Below are positions 17,493 to 26,302 of a DNA stretch of 64,000 nucleotides, in pieces. Position numbers and translations under genes: made by a program. The DNA is taken from the NCBI GenBank assembly GCA_963813315.1, contig CAWEYO010000014.1, positions 124,001 through 188,000 of the forward strand, given 5' to 3'. How positions within the stretch are numbered: the first letter of the stretch is position 1; every line of letters begins with the position of its first letter. Origin of the DNA: CAWEYO01 sp963813315. GTDB lineage: Bacteria > Pseudomonadota > Alphaproteobacteria > Rhizobiales > Rhizobiaceae. The notes under the pieces are model-generated. The model was given only the letters and a program-made list of their open reading frames with translations. It was not told the origin of the DNA and searched no databases.

Positions 17493-17831
17493 ATGCCCGA
17501 GATCACCTTTGCCGACTTCGATCGCGTCGATATCCGTGCCGGCACGATCCTCGAGGCTGAACCGTTCCCGGAGGCGCGCAAGCCGGCTTTCAAGTTAAAG
17601 ATCGATTTCGGACCCGAGGTAGGGATCAAGAAATCCTCGGCGCAGCTTACCAAATACTATTCGCCTGAAACGCTCGTTGGCCGGCAGGTGATGGCAGTCG
17701 TCAATTTCCCGCCGCGACAGATCGGAAAATTCAAATCCGAGGTGTTGACGCTTGGAATGCCGGATGACGAGGGCGACGTGGTGCTCGTTGTCACGGAGCG
17801 GAACGTGCCCAATGGCGGGCGGCTGTTCTAG
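17493..17831 (+). CDS. csaA: CsaA-type tRNA-binding protein
   Basis: 112 residues, a stand-alone OB-fold EMAP/tRNA-binding domain: DFDRVDIRAGTIL, KKSSAQLTKYYSPETLVGRQV and VVNFPPRQIGKFKSEVL are conserved CsaA blocks. The family binds tRNA and has chaperone-like, secretion-related activity in Bacillus. ATG 17493 with GGAG nine bases upstream is preferred; ATG 17472 would add seven residues. The stop codon abuts a RIME-like repeat that starts at 17832. Confidence 0.9.
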   Translation: MPEITFADFDRVDIRAGTILEAEPFPEARKPAFKLKIDFGPEVGIKKSSAQLTKYYSPETLVGRQVMAVVNFPPRQIGKFKSEVLTLGMPDDEGDVVLVVTERNVPNGGRLF

Positions 17832-18088
17832 AGCGTGTTGCGTCCAATGTGATTCAGGAATGTTGGCGGGACAGCGCCCCCTCTGTCCTGCCGGACATCT
17901 CCCCCGCAAGGAGGGAGATCGGCTGTCATCGATGCCTCGTTCGCCCTGCAACGTTGGCGATCAACGAAACCCGCCGCGCAGTCTGATCTCCCCCCTTGCG
18001 GGGGTGATGGCCGGCAGGCCAGAGGGGGGCGACGTAGAGCGCTTTCCTCGACGAAGCGCGGCGGGTGAGGTCGATTGTACGCGACATG
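17832..18088. repeat. RIME-like mosaic repeat, long copy 1
   Basis: About 257 bases beginning AGCGTGTTGCGTCCAATGTG and ending GTCGATTGTACGCGACA. It contains two large hairpin modules built on CCTGCCGGACATCTCCCCC and its inverted partner GGGGTGATGGCCGGCAGGCC. A second copy lies in inverted orientation at 45829-46088, and shorter relatives at 38566-38724 and 40505-40555. Confidence 0.85.
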
Positions 18089-18141
18089 CATTAGTCCGCC
18101 GCTCCAGGAGCCGGCTTCGGGATCTGTATTTCGATCTGCCC

Positions 18142-18172
18142 TTGACCTTCCAGTTACTGGAAGGATTACGTA
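18142..18172 (+). promoter_or_regulatory. CueR/HmrR-type (MerR family) copper promoter
   Basis: TTGACC at 18142-18147 overlaps the dyad CCTTCCAGTTACTGGAAGG (18146-18164), which is perfect except for its central base. A -10-like TACGTA (18167-18172) follows at an overlong 19-base spacing. Long spacer plus this dyad is the hallmark of MerR-family copper promoters such as those upstream of copA. No cueR/hmrR gene lies in the window. Confidence 0.85.
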
Positions 18173-18179
18173 TCAGGGC

Positions 18180-20798
18180 ATGGTCGGCAAGCCGCATCAT
18201 CACCATGCGCATGAGCACGATGGATCGCATTGCTGCGCGTCCGAGACGTCATCACTAGGGATGGTTGACGCTCCGGTGCGCGATCCCGTCTGCGGCATGA
18301 CAGTCGATCCGGACGCTGGCAAGCCGACGGCCGAACATCTGGGCCTTAGCTATCATTTCTGCTCCGCCTCCTGTCTGGCGAGGTTCGTGAAGGAGCCGTG
18401 GACATATCTGGTGTCCATCGACCCTGTTTGCGGGATGAGTGTGGAGCGCGCAAAGGCGAAACATTTCCTCCGCCACGAAGGACAGGGACTCTATTTCTGT
18501 TCCGCTTCGTGCAAGGCGAAATTCGAAAGCGACCCACGGCGATATCAAGGCGACCGGCCGGCAGCGTCGCTGATGCCCGAGGGCACGCAATATACCTGTC
18601 CGATGCATCCCGAGATCGTGCGCGACAAGCCCGGCTCCTGTCCGCTCTGCGGCATGGCGCTGGAGCCGATGGGCGTGCCCACGGGAGACGAAGGGCCGAA
18701 CCCGGAACTGGTCGATTTCACACGCCGCTTTTGGGTGAGCGCTTCGCTCTCAATGCCGCTTCTCGTCATCGCCATGGGGCCGATGTTCGGACTGCCGGCG
18801 CGAGAGTGGATCGGCGAACGGCCCGCCGCCTGGCTTGAGCTTGCGCTTGCGACGCCTGTCGTCCTGTGGGCAGCACTCCCCTTTTTCCATCGCGGCTTAC
18901 AGTCGATCGTCAACCGCAGCCCAAACATGTGGACATTGATATCGATCGGCGTCGGCACGGCCTATGCCTACAGCCTTGTCGCCACGCTGGTGCCCGGTAT
19001 TTTCCCACATGAATTGCGTGGCCATGGGGGCAGTGTTGAGGTCTATTTCGAGGCCGCCGCAGTCATCGTCGCGCTGGTATTTCTTGGCCAGGTGCTGGAA
19101 CTGAAAGCGCGGGAGCGCACCGGCTCGGCAATCCGTGCGCTGCTCGACCTGGCGCCCAAGACCGCTCGACGCATCGGCCCGGACGGCTCCGAAACCGACG
19201 TGCCGCTGGAAACGGTAGAGGTGGGCGACCTGCTGCGCATCCGGCCGGGAGACGCTGTTCCGGTGGACGGCGTGGTTGTCGAAGGCGGCTCCTCCGTCGA
19301 CGAATCGATGATCACCGGCGAACCGGTGCCGGTCGAGAAGACCGACGGCGATCGTCTCACCGGCGGCACGCTGAACGGGAACGGAACCCTCGTCATGCGG
19401 GCCGACAGGGTTGGCGCCGACACGATGCTTTCGCGGATCGTCGAGATGGTAGCGAAGGCGCAGCGTTCCCGCGCGCCGATCCAGCGCCTGGCCGACAGGG
19501 TGTCGTCATGGTTTGTGCCTGCGGTCATTTTCGTTGCGGTGCTGGCCTTCGTCGTCTGGTCGCTTTTCGGACCCCCACCGAGCATGGCCTTTGCTATCGT
19601 ATCGGCGGTCTCGGTCCTCATCATCGCCTGCCCGTGTGCGCTCGGCCTTGCCACGCCAATGTCGATCATGACGGCGACAGGGCGCGGCGCGCAGGCAGGC
19701 GTGCTCATCAAGAATGCCGAGGCACTGGAGCGTTTCGCGCGGGTCGACACGCTGATCGTCGACAAGACCGGCACGCTCACGGAAGGTAGGCCGAGGCTCT
19801 CGAATGTCGTGGCAACGAACGGGTTCGACGACGCTGAGTTGCTTGGCCTTGCCGCCAGCCTGGAAAAGGGGTCAGGGCATCCGCTAGCCGAGGCGATCGT
19901 CAAGGGTGCGGACGAGCGCGGCGTCGCTATCGCGAATGCCACGGATTTCGAAGCGGCTACCGGTAAGGGCGTGTCGGGCGTTGTATCGGGCAAGACAGTT
20001 GCGCTCGGCAACAAGGCCATGATGCGCGACCTGAAACTCGATGTTGCGCCACTGGAGGCAATGGCGGACGCACTCCGTTCCGAGGGCAAGACCGCGATGT
20101 TTGTCGCAGTGGGAGGAAAGCTTGCCGGCATCGTCGCGGTCTCCGATCCCGTCAAACAGAAGGCAGCACAAGCGATAAGCGCGCTGCATGAAAGCGGCCT
20201 CAAGATCATCATGGCGACCGGCGACAATGAGCGCACCGCCCGCGCCGTCGGAAAAAAGCTCGGCATCGACGAGGTGCGTGCCGAAATGCTCCCCGAAAGC
20301 AAGAAAGCGTTGATCGAAGAACTGCAGGCCGGCGGCGCCAGGGTCGCGATGGCCGGCGATGGTATTAATGATGCGCCAGCACTTGCCGTGGCCGATGTCG
20401 GCATCGCGATGGGTACCGGCTCGGACGTAGCGATCGAAAGCGCCGGCATCACTCTTCTCAAGGGCGATCTCACCGGCATCGTGCGCGCTCGCCGGCTTTC
20501 GCGAGCCACGATCGGCAACATCAGGCAGAACCTGTTCTTCGCCTTCGTCTATAACGCGCTCGGCGTGCCGGTTGCAGCAGGCATCCTCTATCCGATCTTC
20601 GGCACGCTGCTGTCGCCCATGCTCGCGGCGGCCGCAATGAGCCTGTCGTCCGTGTCGGTAATCGGCAACGCGCTGAGGCTGGAGCTGGATTTGCCCTTCA
20701 GATTTTGCGGCAGAGCCCGACTAGCTGCCCCCCTTCGCCTGCGGACACGAGAACCCCTCCACCGCCATTTGGCGCGGCTGAATCTCAACACACCTTAG
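18180..20798 (+). CDS. copA: Copper/silver-translocating P1B-type ATPase with two YHS domains
   Basis: 872 residues. A His-rich start (HHHHAHEHDGSHCC) precedes two YHS metal-binding domains (35-76, 81-122; DPVCGM and FCSASC in each) and a heavy-metal-binding domain (138-164; CPMHPE, CPLCGM). The P-type core follows with CPC at 484-486 in the membrane, phosphorylated D528 in DKTGT, and GDGIND at 726-731. It should export Cu(I) or Ag(I) across the inner membrane. Expression is probably copper-induced through the promoter at 18142. The last ~40 residues after NALRLELDL are not family-like and come largely from a degenerate family A repeat, so the original C-terminus has been replaced. An alternative start is ATG 18261. 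Confidence 0.93.
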   Translation: MVGKPHHHHAHEHDGSHCCASETSSLGMVDAPVRDPVCGMTVDPDAGKPTAEHLGLSYHFCSASCLARFVKEPWTYLVSIDPVCGMSVERAKAKHFLRHEGQGLYFCSASCKAKFESDPRRYQGDRPAASLMPEGTQYTCPMHPEIVRDKPGSCPLCGMALEPMGVPTGDEGPNPELVDFTRRFWVSASLSMPLLVIAMGPMFGLPAREWIGERPAAWLELALATPVVLWAALPFFHRGLQSIVNRSPNMWTLISIGVGTAYAYSLVATLVPGIFPHELRGHGGSVEVYFEAAAVIVALVFLGQVLELKARERTGSAIRALLDLAPKTARRIGPDGSETDVPLETVEVGDLLRIRPGDAVPVDGVVVEGGSSVDESMITGEPVPVEKTDGDRLTGGTLNGNGTLVMRADRVGADTMLSRIVEMVAKAQRSRAPIQRLADRVSSWFVPAVIFVAVLAFVVWSLFGPPPSMAFAIVSAVSVLIIACPCALGLATPMSIMTATGRGAQAGVLIKNAEALERFARVDTLIVDKTGTLTEGRPRLSNVVATNGFDDAELLGLAASLEKGSGHPLAEAIVKGADERGVAIANATDFEAATGKGVSGVVSGKTVALGNKAMMRDLKLDVAPLEAMADALRSEGKTAMFVAVGGKLAGIVAVSDPVKQKAAQAISALHESGLKIIMATGDNERTARAVGKKLGIDEVRAEMLPESKKALIEELQAGGARVAMAGDGINDAPALAVADVGIAMGTGSDVAIESAGITLLKGDLTGIVRARRLSRATIGNIRQNLFFAFVYNALGVPVAAGILYPIFGTLLSPMLAAAAMSLSSVSVIGNALRLELDLPFRFCGRARLAAPLRLRTREPLHRHLARLNLNTP

Positions 20799-20800
20799 GC
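20710..20800. repeat. Degenerate family A repeat fragment at the copA 3' end
   Basis: The sequence ends GGCTGAATCTCAACACACCTTAGG, matching the right end of the family A element (…CCTGAACCTCAACACACCCTAA at 860-882). The part before it keeps traces of ACCGCCATTT. It supplies the copA stop and the convergent kinase stop. Confidence 0.65.
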
Positions 20801-22207
20801 AGGTATCCTGATCACTGCCCTCAACCCTCCCATCGGGCTGTCAACCAGCATGATGTCGCCGCCGTGGCTGCGCGCTATGTCGCGAGCGATCGCCAGGCCA
20901 AGGCCGGTGCCGCTGGAATCCAGATTGCGCGCCTCATCAAGCCGGAAGAAGGGCTTGAAAACTTCTTCGCGCATGTCGGGCGGAATGCCGTGCCCGTCGT
21001 CGTCGACCGTGACCGTCAGCCAGCCGCGCGTATGCACCGCCCTTATGCTGACACTCATAGCATAGCGGAAGGCGTTGCCGGCGATATTCGAAAGCAGTCG
21101 CGCGAAGGCGTTCGGCCTGACCTTGACTTCCGGCCGCCCGATAATCGAGGCCGACAGTTTCCGCTCTCTCAGTCTCGCCTCTTCACCCAGCTTGTCGAAG
21201 AAGGCGTGGAGATCGAAACGGCCGGTGTCCTCGGATACCTCGCCTCGCGCGAAAGCGAGATAGCCTTCCAGCATCGACTGCATGTCGTCGACGTCTTGAT
21301 TGAGCGCTGCCGTATTGGCACTGCGTCCGGCCAGCGCAAGCTGCAGCTTGAAGCGCGTCAATATGGTCCTGAGATCATGGCTGACCCCGGTCAGCATCGC
21401 CGTGCGCTGCTCGATCTGGCGTTCGATTCTCTCGCGCATCTGGATGAAGGCAAAGCCCGCGCGCCGTACTTCCTCGGCGCCGCGCGGGCTGAAGTCGAGC
21501 GGCATCTGCCGGCCCTTGCCGAAGCTTTCCGCCGCTTCGGCAAGCTTCATGATCGGCCGTATCTGGTTCCTCAGGAACAGGATTGCAATCGTCAGCAGCA
21601 CCAGCGAAGTGCCGACCATCCAGAGCAGGAAAATATGCGTACTCGATGCGTAGGCCTGGCTTCGCCGGGCAAAGACACGCAGCACCTTGTCGTCGAGCTG
21701 GATGCGGATTTCCACGATGTTGGAATTGCCCACCGTGTCGATCCAGAACGGGCGGTTGATCTGCCGTGTAATTTCGGCCGACAGGATCTGGTCGAGGATC
21801 GAGAAGAAGGGCTTCGCTCCCGGCGGGGGAAGCGGATCCGGCGGAAGTATGTCGACCTTCAGGGCAAGCCGGTCCTGCGCGATGCGAACGACATTCGAAT
21901 AGGCTTGATCATGCGGATAGGTCTCAATCATGTCGATGATGGCCGCGATGTCGCGCGTCACGGCCTCTGACAGGCGAAGCGTCACCGTCTGCCAATGCCT
22001 CTCCATGAACATGAAGGCAATCACCGACTGCAAGAGGATCATCGGCGCGATCACGATGATCAGCGAGCGCGCATAGAGGCGCTTCGGCATATAACGCGAA
22101 ACGAAGCGCCAGAAGCGCACCCAGCCGAGGCGCAGCGCAGCGAAACTTTGACCGAACCGGGAGCGGCCTTGCCGCCTACCCGCACGCGTTAAGTCGGAAG
22201 TCGCCAT
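20795..22207 (-). CDS. EnvZ-like sensor histidine kinase
   Basis: 470 residues: two membrane segments (about 47-68 and 195-217) bracket a periplasmic domain of about 125 residues. A HAMP domain (RNQIRPIMKLAEAAE) follows, then the dimerisation H-box GVSHDLRTILTRFKL and a HATPase domain with N (LLSNIAGNAFRYA), DDDGHGI, and GTGLGLAI motifs. It is probably the partner of the OmpR-type regulator at 24809-25514, although the ABC transporter and a divergent small gene lie between them. The stop overlaps the copA stop on the opposite strand. ATG 22207 is preferred to the longer frame from 22339. Confidence 0.9.
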   Translation of the reverse strand: MATSDLTRAGRRQGRSRFGQSFAALRLGWVRFWRFVSRYMPKRLYARSLIIVIAPMILLQSVIAFMFMERHWQTVTLRLSEAVTRDIAAIIDMIETYPHDQAYSNVVRIAQDRLALKVDILPPDPLPPPGAKPFFSILDQILSAEITRQINRPFWIDTVGNSNIVEIRIQLDDKVLRVFARRSQAYASSTHIFLLWMVGTSLVLLTIAILFLRNQIRPIMKLAEAAESFGKGRQMPLDFSPRGAEEVRRAGFAFIQMRERIERQIEQRTAMLTGVSHDLRTILTRFKLQLALAGRSANTAALNQDVDDMQSMLEGYLAFARGEVSEDTGRFDLHAFFDKLGEEARLRERKLSASIIGRPEVKVRPNAFARLLSNIAGNAFRYAMSVSIRAVHTRGWLTVTVDDDGHGIPPDMREEVFKPFFRLDEARNLDSSGTGLGLAIARDIARSHGGDIMLVDSPMGGLRAVIRIPA

Positions 22208-22431
22208 GTGCCTTTCCCATTCGCGTGGGCCGTAGAGCCCGATCGCCAAGAGCAATTCCGACAATCTAGTCCACAATGGGGAATTTATCCAAAGTCCTAG
22301 AGCAGAGCATGATCCCGAAAGTTCAGAATCCGATATCAAGCAATCGTGCCGTTAAGCTGCGGTTAGGCTCGGCAAAGGATAATTCCGCCGAAGGGGCCGG
22401 GAGGATTCGGCCTGCCGGTTTAAATCGAATC

Positions 22432-22866
22432 ATGAGATGTCTGATCACCGCTCTCTGCCTGTCGCTCATCGGGCCGGTTGCTGAAGCCAGAGCCGAGGCC
22501 TTCCTGTGCATCGGCCAGCTATCGACCGGTTTTGGCTGGGCCGGCGGCAAATGGCAGGTGAGAACTTTCGGCGTCGAGGACAAGGTCTTCGTCGTTCAGC
22601 CGGGCATGGAAGACGAATACACCATTACCCGGATCGGCAACGCCTCGCCCACCCACTATTGTCCGACGCTCATCTTGTCCGACGGTTCGATCCGATTGTT
22701 GTGCGGCGGCCTCGGCAACGGATTTTCCTTCTCCTCCAAGACTTTGCGTTTCCAGGAAAACTACGGCGTCGGCTACACCAACGCCGGGGACAGCAACGCG
22801 AACGTGCCGTATCTCGTCATCGGCAAATGCACGAAGCTCGACCTGCGCGGCATCCTGCAGCAATAG
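22432..22866 (+). CDS. Small exported protein, unknown function
   Basis: 144 residues. MRCLITALCLSLIGPVAEARAEA is a Sec signal peptide, and the mature ~120 residues contain Cys pairs (FLCIG, HYCPT, LLCGG, GKCTK) suited to disulfides in the periplasm. The rest is beta-rich and Gly/Asn-rich. The frame stays open upstream to 22276, but the start at 22432 gives the signal peptide. It faces the ABC exporter gene tail-to-tail with a 41-base gap. Family not recognised. Confidence 0.7.
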   Translation: MRCLITALCLSLIGPVAEARAEAFLCIGQLSTGFGWAGGKWQVRTFGVEDKVFVVQPGMEDEYTITRIGNASPTHYCPTLILSDGSIRLLCGGLGNGFSFSSKTLRFQENYGVGYTNAGDSNANVPYLVIGKCTKLDLRGILQQ

Positions 22867-22907
22867 CGCACACCCTAGGCCGCGTGGTTCAGGCAGCGAC
22901 CGTCAGA

Positions 22908-24719
22908 CTATCTCGCCGCCGCCATTGACACCCTCCCGGCGGCGTCCGGCTCCAACGGATGGAACTGCACGGGCCGCAGCTTGCGGCCATGCGGATCGAT
23001 CGCCAGCGTCAGCTCTCTCTCGAAAAAACGCGCGCCACGTTCTGCCTGGCCGATGTTTATGATCGCGGCGCCGGCGAGATCATGCTCGAGCATAGAGAAA
23101 ACGCGCTGGCGTGCATTGCCCTTCAGCCTGTCCAACGCTTCGTCGATGACCACCCAACGCGGCTTGAGCAGAGCGAGCTGAGCGAAGGCCATCAGCCGCT
23201 GCTCCTCCTCACCGAGCTCGCGCTCCCATCGGGCATTCCTGTCGAGCGCTTCGGCGAGGTGGCCCAGGCCCACTTTCGTCAGCGCCGAGATCAGGTCTGC
23301 GTCGGCGAACGCGTCGGGGGCGAGCGGATAGGCCAGCACCGCACGTAGCGATCCCGGCGGAAAGTAGGGCGTACGCGGGATAAAGATCACCCGTTCGCCT
23401 GCCGGCAGGCCGATTTGACCGCTTCCCCACGGCCACAGACCGGCAATCGCACGGAAGAAAAGCGTCTTTCCCGCCCCCGGATGGCCCGTGACGAGGATGC
23501 GCTCACCCGGACTGATCGACACATCGCGCTCGACGAGCTCGGTGCAGCCGCCGGGTGAGGCAACCGCTACATTCTCAAAGCGCATCCGAGCGGGCTCGGC
23601 ATCGTCAAATGTTATCCTCTTTTCCACGCCGTGCATTTCGTCTGCCTTGAGCATCGCGGCGCGGAAGCCCGCGACTCGCAGCAACGTGGCCCGCCAATCG
23701 GCAATGGCGCCGATATGGTCGACGAACCAGCGCAGCGACGAGTGCACCTGATTGAAAGCACCGACCGCCATCATCAGCCCGCCGAAGCTCATGTCCCCGG
23801 CGAAATAGACGGGCGCCGCTATCACGATCGGTGCGACCACGGTGATCCACCCATAGCTTGCCGTAACCCAGGTCAGCCTGACAACTGCCGTGATGATGCG
23901 ACGGGTCGCCGCCAGCACCGCGGCAAGGTCCAGTTCGAGACGCCGCCGCTCGTCTGGTTCTCCCGCCGCCAGCGAAATTGCGTCGATGTGCTCGTTGACC
24001 CGCACCAGCGAGAAACGCAGATCGGCCTCACGGGCGTAGCGGTCGCCATTTAACCGGATCAGCGGCCGTGCCAGCAACCAGGATAGCCACGAGGCTACGC
24101 CCGCATAGATGACTGCCGCCCAGACCATATAGCCGGGGATGGAAAAATCCCTGCCCCAGGCATGGAACACGAAACCCGACGACAACGACCACAACACGCC
24201 GACGAAGCTGACCAGCAGGACGGTTGCCTGCAGCAGGCCGATGCCGAGGTCGGTCGATAGGTCTGACAGGTGGTGGGCGTCCTCATGCAGGCGCTGGTCC
24301 GGGTTGACACCGATCACGCCGGCGTTGGCGAGCCGGAAGGCGCGGCGCGGCCGCATCCATTCGCCGATAAGGTCACGCGAAAGGCCCTCGCGCAGCTTCA
24401 GCCGCAGCATCTGGTTGAGCCAGGTCTGTGAAACATTGAGGATCAGCAGCCCGCCGGCGATTTCGGCAAAGATCATCAGCTGGTGCAAGAAAGCCCGCAA
24501 GTCGCGCCGCTCCAGCGCGTCATAGAAGGGCTCGTTCCACCGATTGAGGATGATTTGGCCGACTGCCGTTGCCAGGATGATGCCGAGAATGCCTGCGCAC
24601 AGCGTGAAAATCGTGTTGCGAACCGGCGAGGCCATGAACGCCTTGCGCATCATCGACAGCTGATCGACGATACTCTCATCCTCGGGGACCGCAGCGGGGG
24701 GCTCAGACGTGTTGCTCAT
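22908..24719 (-). CDS. SbmA/BacA-like ABC transporter, fused membrane and ATPase domains (YddA type)
   Basis: 603 residues. The N-terminal ~330 residues form a six-helix ABC_membrane_2 domain of the SbmA/BacA and peroxisomal ABCD kind (SRDLIGEWMRPRRAFRLAN, NPDQRLHEDAHHLSDLSTDLG). The C-terminal ATPase has Walker A GHPGAGKT and Walker B WVVIDEALD. Its signature loop reads ELGEEEQRLMAFAQL, degenerate compared with LSxGEQQR. Relatives transport peptides, cobalamin or antimicrobial compounds; the substrate here is unknown. It lies between a sensor kinase and an OmpR regulator and could be their target. Confidence 0.88.
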   Translation of the reverse strand: MSNTSEPPAAVPEDESIVDQLSMMRKAFMASPVRNTIFTLCAGILGIILATAVGQIILNRWNEPFYDALERRDLRAFLHQLMIFAEIAGGLLILNVSQTWLNQMLRLKLREGLSRDLIGEWMRPRRAFRLANAGVIGVNPDQRLHEDAHHLSDLSTDLGIGLLQATVLLVSFVGVLWSLSSGFVFHAWGRDFSIPGYMVWAAVIYAGVASWLSWLLARPLIRLNGDRYAREADLRFSLVRVNEHIDAISLAAGEPDERRRLELDLAAVLAATRRIITAVVRLTWVTASYGWITVVAPIVIAAPVYFAGDMSFGGLMMAVGAFNQVHSSLRWFVDHIGAIADWRATLLRVAGFRAAMLKADEMHGVEKRITFDDAEPARMRFENVAVASPGGCTELVERDVSISPGERILVTGHPGAGKTLFFRAIAGLWPWGSGQIGLPAGERVIFIPRTPYFPPGSLRAVLAYPLAPDAFADADLISALTKVGLGHLAEALDRNARWERELGEEEQRLMAFAQLALLKPRWVVIDEALDRLKGNARQRVFSMLEHDLAGAAIINIGQAERGARFFERELTLAIDPHGRKLRPVQFHPLEPDAAGRVSMAAAR

Positions 24720-24808
24720 TTGACCTGCCTTCGATCGGCCTTGGAGCCCTGACCGGAAAATACGCCAGGGCGCGGCGAAGGTGGTGAATTTGAGAACCCT
24801 GACTGCTG

Positions 24809-25514
24809 CTATTCGACGCTCAGCCGGTAGCCGATGCCGCGAACGGTCTGCAGCCAGATGGGATTTGACGGGTCGCGTTCGATCTTGCGGCGCAGCCTGT
24901 TGATTTGCACGTCGATGGTGCGCTCTCCGACGTCGGATTCGCCAGCCACCAGTTCGTGTCGCGGGATGGTCTCCCCCGCGCGTTCCGCGAAGATCGCCAG
25001 GATTTCCTGTTCGCGGTCGGTCAGCTTCAGCGGTTCCCCGCCCTTCTTCAATTCGCGGCGGGCTATCTGGAACGTGTACGGACCGAACACGATTTGCTCA
25101 AGCTTCGGCGTCGGCTGCGGCCCGCCGCGACGCAGGATGTTGTTGACGCGCAGGATAAGTTCGCGCGGGTCGAAGGGCTTGGGAAGATAGTCGTCGGCGC
25201 CGGCTTCCAGACCGCTGATGCGGCTGTCCGTTTCGGAAAGCGCCGTCAGCATCAGGATCGGAACATCCTTCTCCGAGCGCAGCGATTTGGTGAGCTCGAT
25301 GCCGCTTTCGCCAGGCATCATCACGTCGAGCACGATCAGGTCGAAATCGAGTTCCGGCGAGCTTGCGCCTCGCCTCATCGGCATTGCCCGCCACGGTGAC
25401 GCGGAAGCCGTGCTCCGTCAGGAACTGTTTAAGCAGATTGCGAATGCGCGTGTCGTCGTCGACGACGAGCAGGTGCGGGGCGTCATCGTGCGGCACAGCC
25501 AGAGGCTCAGTCAT
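24809..25514 (-). pseudogene. OmpR/PhoB-type response regulator, interrupted by a single-base frameshift
   Basis: Two frames together make one regulator. The upstream frame (25514 downward) encodes the receiver start HLLVVDDDTRIRNLLKQFL and runs through NADEARRKLAG. The downstream frame continues DFDLIVLDVMMPGESG, with the phosphorylated Asp in VLD, then KPFDPREL and a winged-helix DNA-binding domain ending GIGYRLSVE. Removing one T of the pair at 25352-25353 restores KLAGLDFDLIV. This is either a real disabling mutation or a sequencing error. If intact it would be about 235 residues and the likely partner of the EnvZ-like kinase. ATG 25529 is an alternative start. Confidence 0.85.
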
Positions 25515-25559
25515 GTCGCTGGTCTCCATACACTTTCCGGGACCGGATTGTTGGCGGCC

Positions 25560-26060
25560 TTAAGGCAGATTGTCTATCTGGGCCCTCAGTTCGGGATTCA
25601 CCATCGCTTTCAGGAAACGCTCCACAGCTTGGCGGTCACCAGGCTCCGCTTCCTTTAGTGCCTCGCCTATGCGGCGCGACTGTGGCCGCGCGAGATCGAG
25701 CGCAAGTGTACGCCCTTTGGCAGTCGGGTAAAGTTCGCGCTGGCGGCGGTCGCGCAGTCCCTGCACCTGGATGATGTGGCCGGTGTCGATCAACTGCTTC
25801 AACACGCGCGCCAGCGATTGCTTGGTGATCTTCAGCACGTCCAGCAACTCAGCCACCGTCAGACCCGGCATTCGGTTGACGAAATGCAGGATACGGTGAT
25901 GTGCCCGCCCAAAACCATAGTCGGCAAGGATTTGGTCCGGATCGGATGTGAAGTCGCGGTAGGCGAAGAAGAACATCTCGATGAGGGCGAAGTCGATGCC
26001 GTCATCTCGGGTCAACGCCGTCCTGATTGGATCGGCATTTCGATGAATGCGTTCGGCCAT
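25560..26060 (-). CDS. MarR-family transcriptional regulator
   Basis: 166 residues. GRAHHRILHFVNRMPGLTVAELLDVLKITKQSLARVLKQL is the winged helix-turn-helix, followed by the wing basic residues GLRDRRQRELYPTAKG. Helical ends make the usual dimer. It is transcribed divergently from the aminotransferase gene, with a palindromic candidate operator at 26087-26107. ATG 26060 is preferred, and ATG 26075 would add five residues. Confidence 0.9.
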   Translation of the reverse strand: MAERIHRNADPIRTALTRDDGIDFALIEMFFFAYRDFTSDPDQILADYGFGRAHHRILHFVNRMPGLTVAELLDVLKITKQSLARVLKQLIDTGHIIQVQGLRDRRQRELYPTAKGRTLALDLARPQSRRIGEALKEAEPGDRQAVERFLKAMVNPELRAQIDNLP

Positions 26061-26086
26061 GGAGGTTCCCGGCATTTTTTGGAATT

Positions 26087-26107
26087 TATGTCAGCTATGT
26101 TGACATA
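26087..26107. promoter_or_regulatory. Palindromic candidate operator upstream of the MarR gene
   Basis: TATGTCA, seven bases, TGACATA: a perfect inverted repeat with AT-rich flanks, 27 bases upstream of the MarR start and about 200 bases before ilvE. Dyads of this size are typical MarR-dimer sites, so autoregulation is likely. Confidence 0.55.
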
Positions 26108-26302
26108 TTTTAGGCGCAATGGTAGTTTTTGCCAAGTTTTTCGACGGATAGCGAATGAAAAGGCAAGGTTGAGCCGTTTTTCCGGAACTTCCTTTGATTT
26201 GCCTTCTCCTCCTTATCCGCCTACGATTTGCCCGCCGGCTCATCCTGCCGCGGGCGGCACGCAACGCAACGACGCTCGGGCAGTGGCCCGCGGGAGGTAT
26301 TC

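Noticed and set aside
19043..20521. 492-codon frame antisense to copA
   Set aside because: Ser/Ala/Thr-rich shadow of a well-defined P-type ATPase.
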